Assembly (NCBI GenBank): GCA_934394565.1 | Contig: CAKRQV010000025.1 | Location: forward strand, 1 to 25,351 | Origin: an uncultured Lachnospiraceae bacterium | GTDB taxonomy: Bacteria; Bacillota; Clostridia; Lachnospirales; Lachnospiraceae | Length of the DNA: 25,351 nucleotides | Reading direction: 5' to 3' | Made by a program: the position numbers and the translations under genes | Part shown: positions 24,271 through 25,351 of the stretch, piece by piece | How positions within the stretch are numbered: position 1 is the first letter of the stretch | Layout of the letters: every line of letters starts with the position of its first letter | Notes under the pieces: model-generated | What the model was told of the DNA's origin: nothing | Database searches by the model: none | The model's input: the letters and a program-made list of their open reading frames with translations, nothing else

Positions 24271-24834
24271 ATGGAAAAACATCTGCAGGTACCTTTTTCA
24301 AAAGAAGAGGCGGATCAGCTGACAGCCGGGGATTATGTCTATCTGACAGGAACTGTCTACACAGCCAGAGATGCCGCACATAAAAGAATGCAGGAAGCAC
24401 TGGATGCAAAAAAAGAGCTACCACTTCAGATTGAAGGCAATATTATCTATTATATGGGACCGTCCCCGGCCAGAGAGGGCAGAACTATAGGCTCTGCAGG
24501 ACCAACGACGGCCAGTCGCATGGACAAGTATGCACCAACCTTATTGGATCTTGGTCTGCGAGGGATGATTGGCAAAGGAAAACGCACTTCTCAGGTACTG
24601 GATGCTGTAGTCAGAAACCATGCGGTATATTTTGCTGCCGTGGGAGGAGCTGGTGCAATTCTTTCTAAGTGTATTACATCTTCGGAAGTCATCGCGTATG
24701 ATGATCTGGGAACAGAGGCTATCCGTCGGTTGACCGTAGAAAATTTTCCGGTTATCGTTGTCGCCGACAGCAAAGGAAACAATCTCTACGCCACAGCTGC
24801 GGATGCATGGAGGCGCGAAGAATACCCCCTGTAG
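24271..24834 (+). CDS. Fumarate hydratase class I, beta subunit (FumB/TtdB-type)
   Basis: This 187-residue subunit corresponds to the C-terminal domain of single-chain class I fumarases. Recognisable family motifs are GDYVYLTGTVYTARDAAHKR (20-39), IYYMGPSPA (about 59-67), GPTTASRMD (77-85) and KGKRTSQV (about 102-109), with a glycine-rich VGGAGAILSK after it. It starts 11 bases after the alpha subunit with a GGGAGA ribosome binding site. I see no clear terminator after it before the tRNA-Ser promoter. Confidence 0.93.
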   Translation: MEKHLQVPFSKEEADQLTAGDYVYLTGTVYTARDAAHKRMQEALDAKKELPLQIEGNIIYYMGPSPAREGRTIGSAGPTTASRMDKYAPTLLDLGLRGMIGKGKRTSQVLDAVVRNHAVYFAAVGGAGAILSKCITSSEVIAYDDLGTEAIRRLTVENFPVIVVADSKGNNLYATAADAWRREEYPL

Positions 24835-24930
24835 GAACATTTACACAGCTTGATTGCAGATGAGAAAATGCTACGTAAACCATAAGTAAAAATGCAATAA
24901 AAAAAATTGAAAAATAGTTGAAATTGCGTC

Positions 24931-24959
24931 TTGACATATCTACATCTGTTTAGTATACT
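24931..24959 (+). promoter_or_regulatory. Strong promoter of tRNA-Ser
   Basis: Perfect TTGACA (24931-24936) and TATACT (24954-24959) are separated by 17 bases. The leader before the tRNA (roughly 24967-25014) contains a TCAC-GAAA-GTGA tetraloop hairpin and a GAATAT-N7-ATATTC hairpin, which may guide 5' processing by RNase P and other nucleases. Confidence 0.88.
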
Positions 24960-25014
24960 AATCGATGTGTCACGAAAGTGATAAATTGAATATTGATTTG
25001 ATATTCAGGCGTTA

Positions 25015-25102
25015 GGAGAAGTACTCAAGTGGCTGAAGAGGTGCCCCTGCTAAGGGTATAGACCGTTTGCGCGGTGCGAGGGTTCAAATCCCTCCTTCTC
25101 CG
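25015..25102 (+). tRNA. tRNA-Ser (GCU)
   Basis: This is an 88-nt tRNA with the long variable arm of serine tRNAs. Acceptor GGAGAAG (25015-25021) pairs with CTTCTCC (25095-25101), and G is the discriminator base. The anticodon loop CTGCTAA has GCU at 25049-25051, reading AGC/AGU. The variable arm CCG-TTTG-CGCGG type hairpin and the T-arm GAGGG-TTCAAAT-CCCTC are intact. CCA is not encoded. It is a substrate for the SerRS in this window. Confidence 0.97.
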
Positions 25103-25104
25103 TT

Positions 25105-25133
25105 CTTATTTTTCTGAAAAAAAGAAAAATAAG
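25105..25133. terminator. AT-rich hairpin after tRNA-Ser
   Basis: CTTATTTTTCT (25105-25115) and its exact complement (25123-25133) enclose seven bases. It is weak because nearly all pairs are A-T, but it lies directly after the tRNA. It ends two bases before the first rRNA -35, so it may also act as an UP-like element. Confidence 0.4.
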
Positions 25134-25135
25134 TA

Positions 25136-25164
25136 TTGACATCACACATACGATGTGATATATT
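25136..25164 (+). promoter_or_regulatory. rRNA operon promoter P1
   Basis: TTGACA (25136-25141), a 17-base spacer and TATATT (25159-25164) make a near-consensus sigma-A promoter. The region across the spacer contains TCACA-N7-TGTGA, an inverted repeat between the two hexamers. Confidence 0.88.
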
Positions 25165-25220
25165 AGACTGGCTGTCGCGAAAGAGCTTCAAAAAAGTTTT
25201 TAAAAACTTTAAAAAAGTTC

Positions 25221-25249
25221 TTGACAATGACAAACAGCTGTGATATAGT
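25221..25249 (+). promoter_or_regulatory. rRNA operon promoter P2
   Basis: TTGACA (25221-25226), a 17-base spacer and TATAGT (25244-25249) lie exactly 85 bases from the matching P1 elements. The initially transcribed sequence GCTGTTTCGAGAGAGC is 13/16 identical to that after P1. Two stacked promoters are typical of rrn operons. Confidence 0.88.
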
Positions 25250-25351
25250 AAATAAGCTGTTTCGAGAGAGCAGCGCAAGTGAGAACCTTGATAACTGAAC
25301 AGTGAAACACATAAATACAATCCTCGAAAATTCTTTGATAAGACAGTCCGG
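25250..25351 (+). other. rRNA operon leader (16S gene beyond window end)
   Basis: The transcribed leader carries AACCTTGATAACTGAACAG (about 25284-25302), a sequence type common in Firmicutes rRNA leaders and spacers. It also has TTCTTTGATAA (25331-25341), resembling the NusB/NusE boxA antitermination element. No 16S sequence is reached. Confidence 0.7.

Overview
This window looks like the replication-origin region of a low-to-mid G+C Gram-positive bacterium of class Clostridia, most likely family Lachnospiraceae. The evidence is the gene order rpmH-rnpA-yidD-yidC-jag-mnmE-mnmG-rsmG and parA-parB on one side of dnaA, with dnaN-yaaA-recF-gyrB-gyrA on the other. Also present are canonical parS sites, DnaA boxes on both sides of dnaA, a two-subunit class I fumarase, and proteins resembling DUF3881 and DUF4446. 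Genes left of dnaA are on the minus strand and genes right of it on the plus strand, so both arms are transcribed away from oriC, with the forks.

Layout. 1-692 has no convincing protein gene but holds two tandem, degenerate tRNA-Arg(CCU)-like elements on the minus strand. 693-5453 (minus) holds parA-parB-DUF4446, then serS and a DUF3881-like gene. 5454-6497 is an AT-rich, gene-free stretch of about 1 kb. It carries three perfect parS sites, an 83-bp element with 15-bp inverted ends, and a perfect 38-bp inverted repeat. 6498-14403 (minus) is the conserved rpmH-to-rsmG block plus a GNAT acetyltransferase: ribosomal protein L34, RNase P, membrane protein insertion, and tRNA/rRNA modification. 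14404-14947 and 16289-16541 form a bipartite oriC around dnaA. 16542-23430 holds dnaN, yaaA, recF, gyrB and gyrA. 23414-24834 holds the fumarase subunits. 24931 onward has a strongly promoted tRNA-Ser(GCU) and then a tandem rRNA promoter region whose 16S gene lies past the window.

How the genes fit together. DnaA, the clamp, RecF and gyrase initiate and sustain replication. ParA/ParB act on the nearby parS cluster to segregate the new origins. RnpA, MnmE/MnmG, RsmG, SerRS, tRNA-Ser and the rRNA promoters make an origin-proximal translation cluster, where gene dosage is highest. YidD, YidC and the RNA-binding protein Jag connect this block to membrane protein insertion.

The least ordinary signals are non-coding: the two tRNA-like elements, the 38-bp perfect hairpin, a 40-bp near-palindrome centred on one parS, a recurring TGTGAG-N7-CTCA motif, and a tandem-duplicated rRNA promoter. 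Among proteins, SerRS has eukaryote/archaea-like motifs, GyrA has Gly at the acidic quinolone-contact position, and YidC has Tyr where the groove Arg is expected. I had no database access; all family assignments come from motif recognition.
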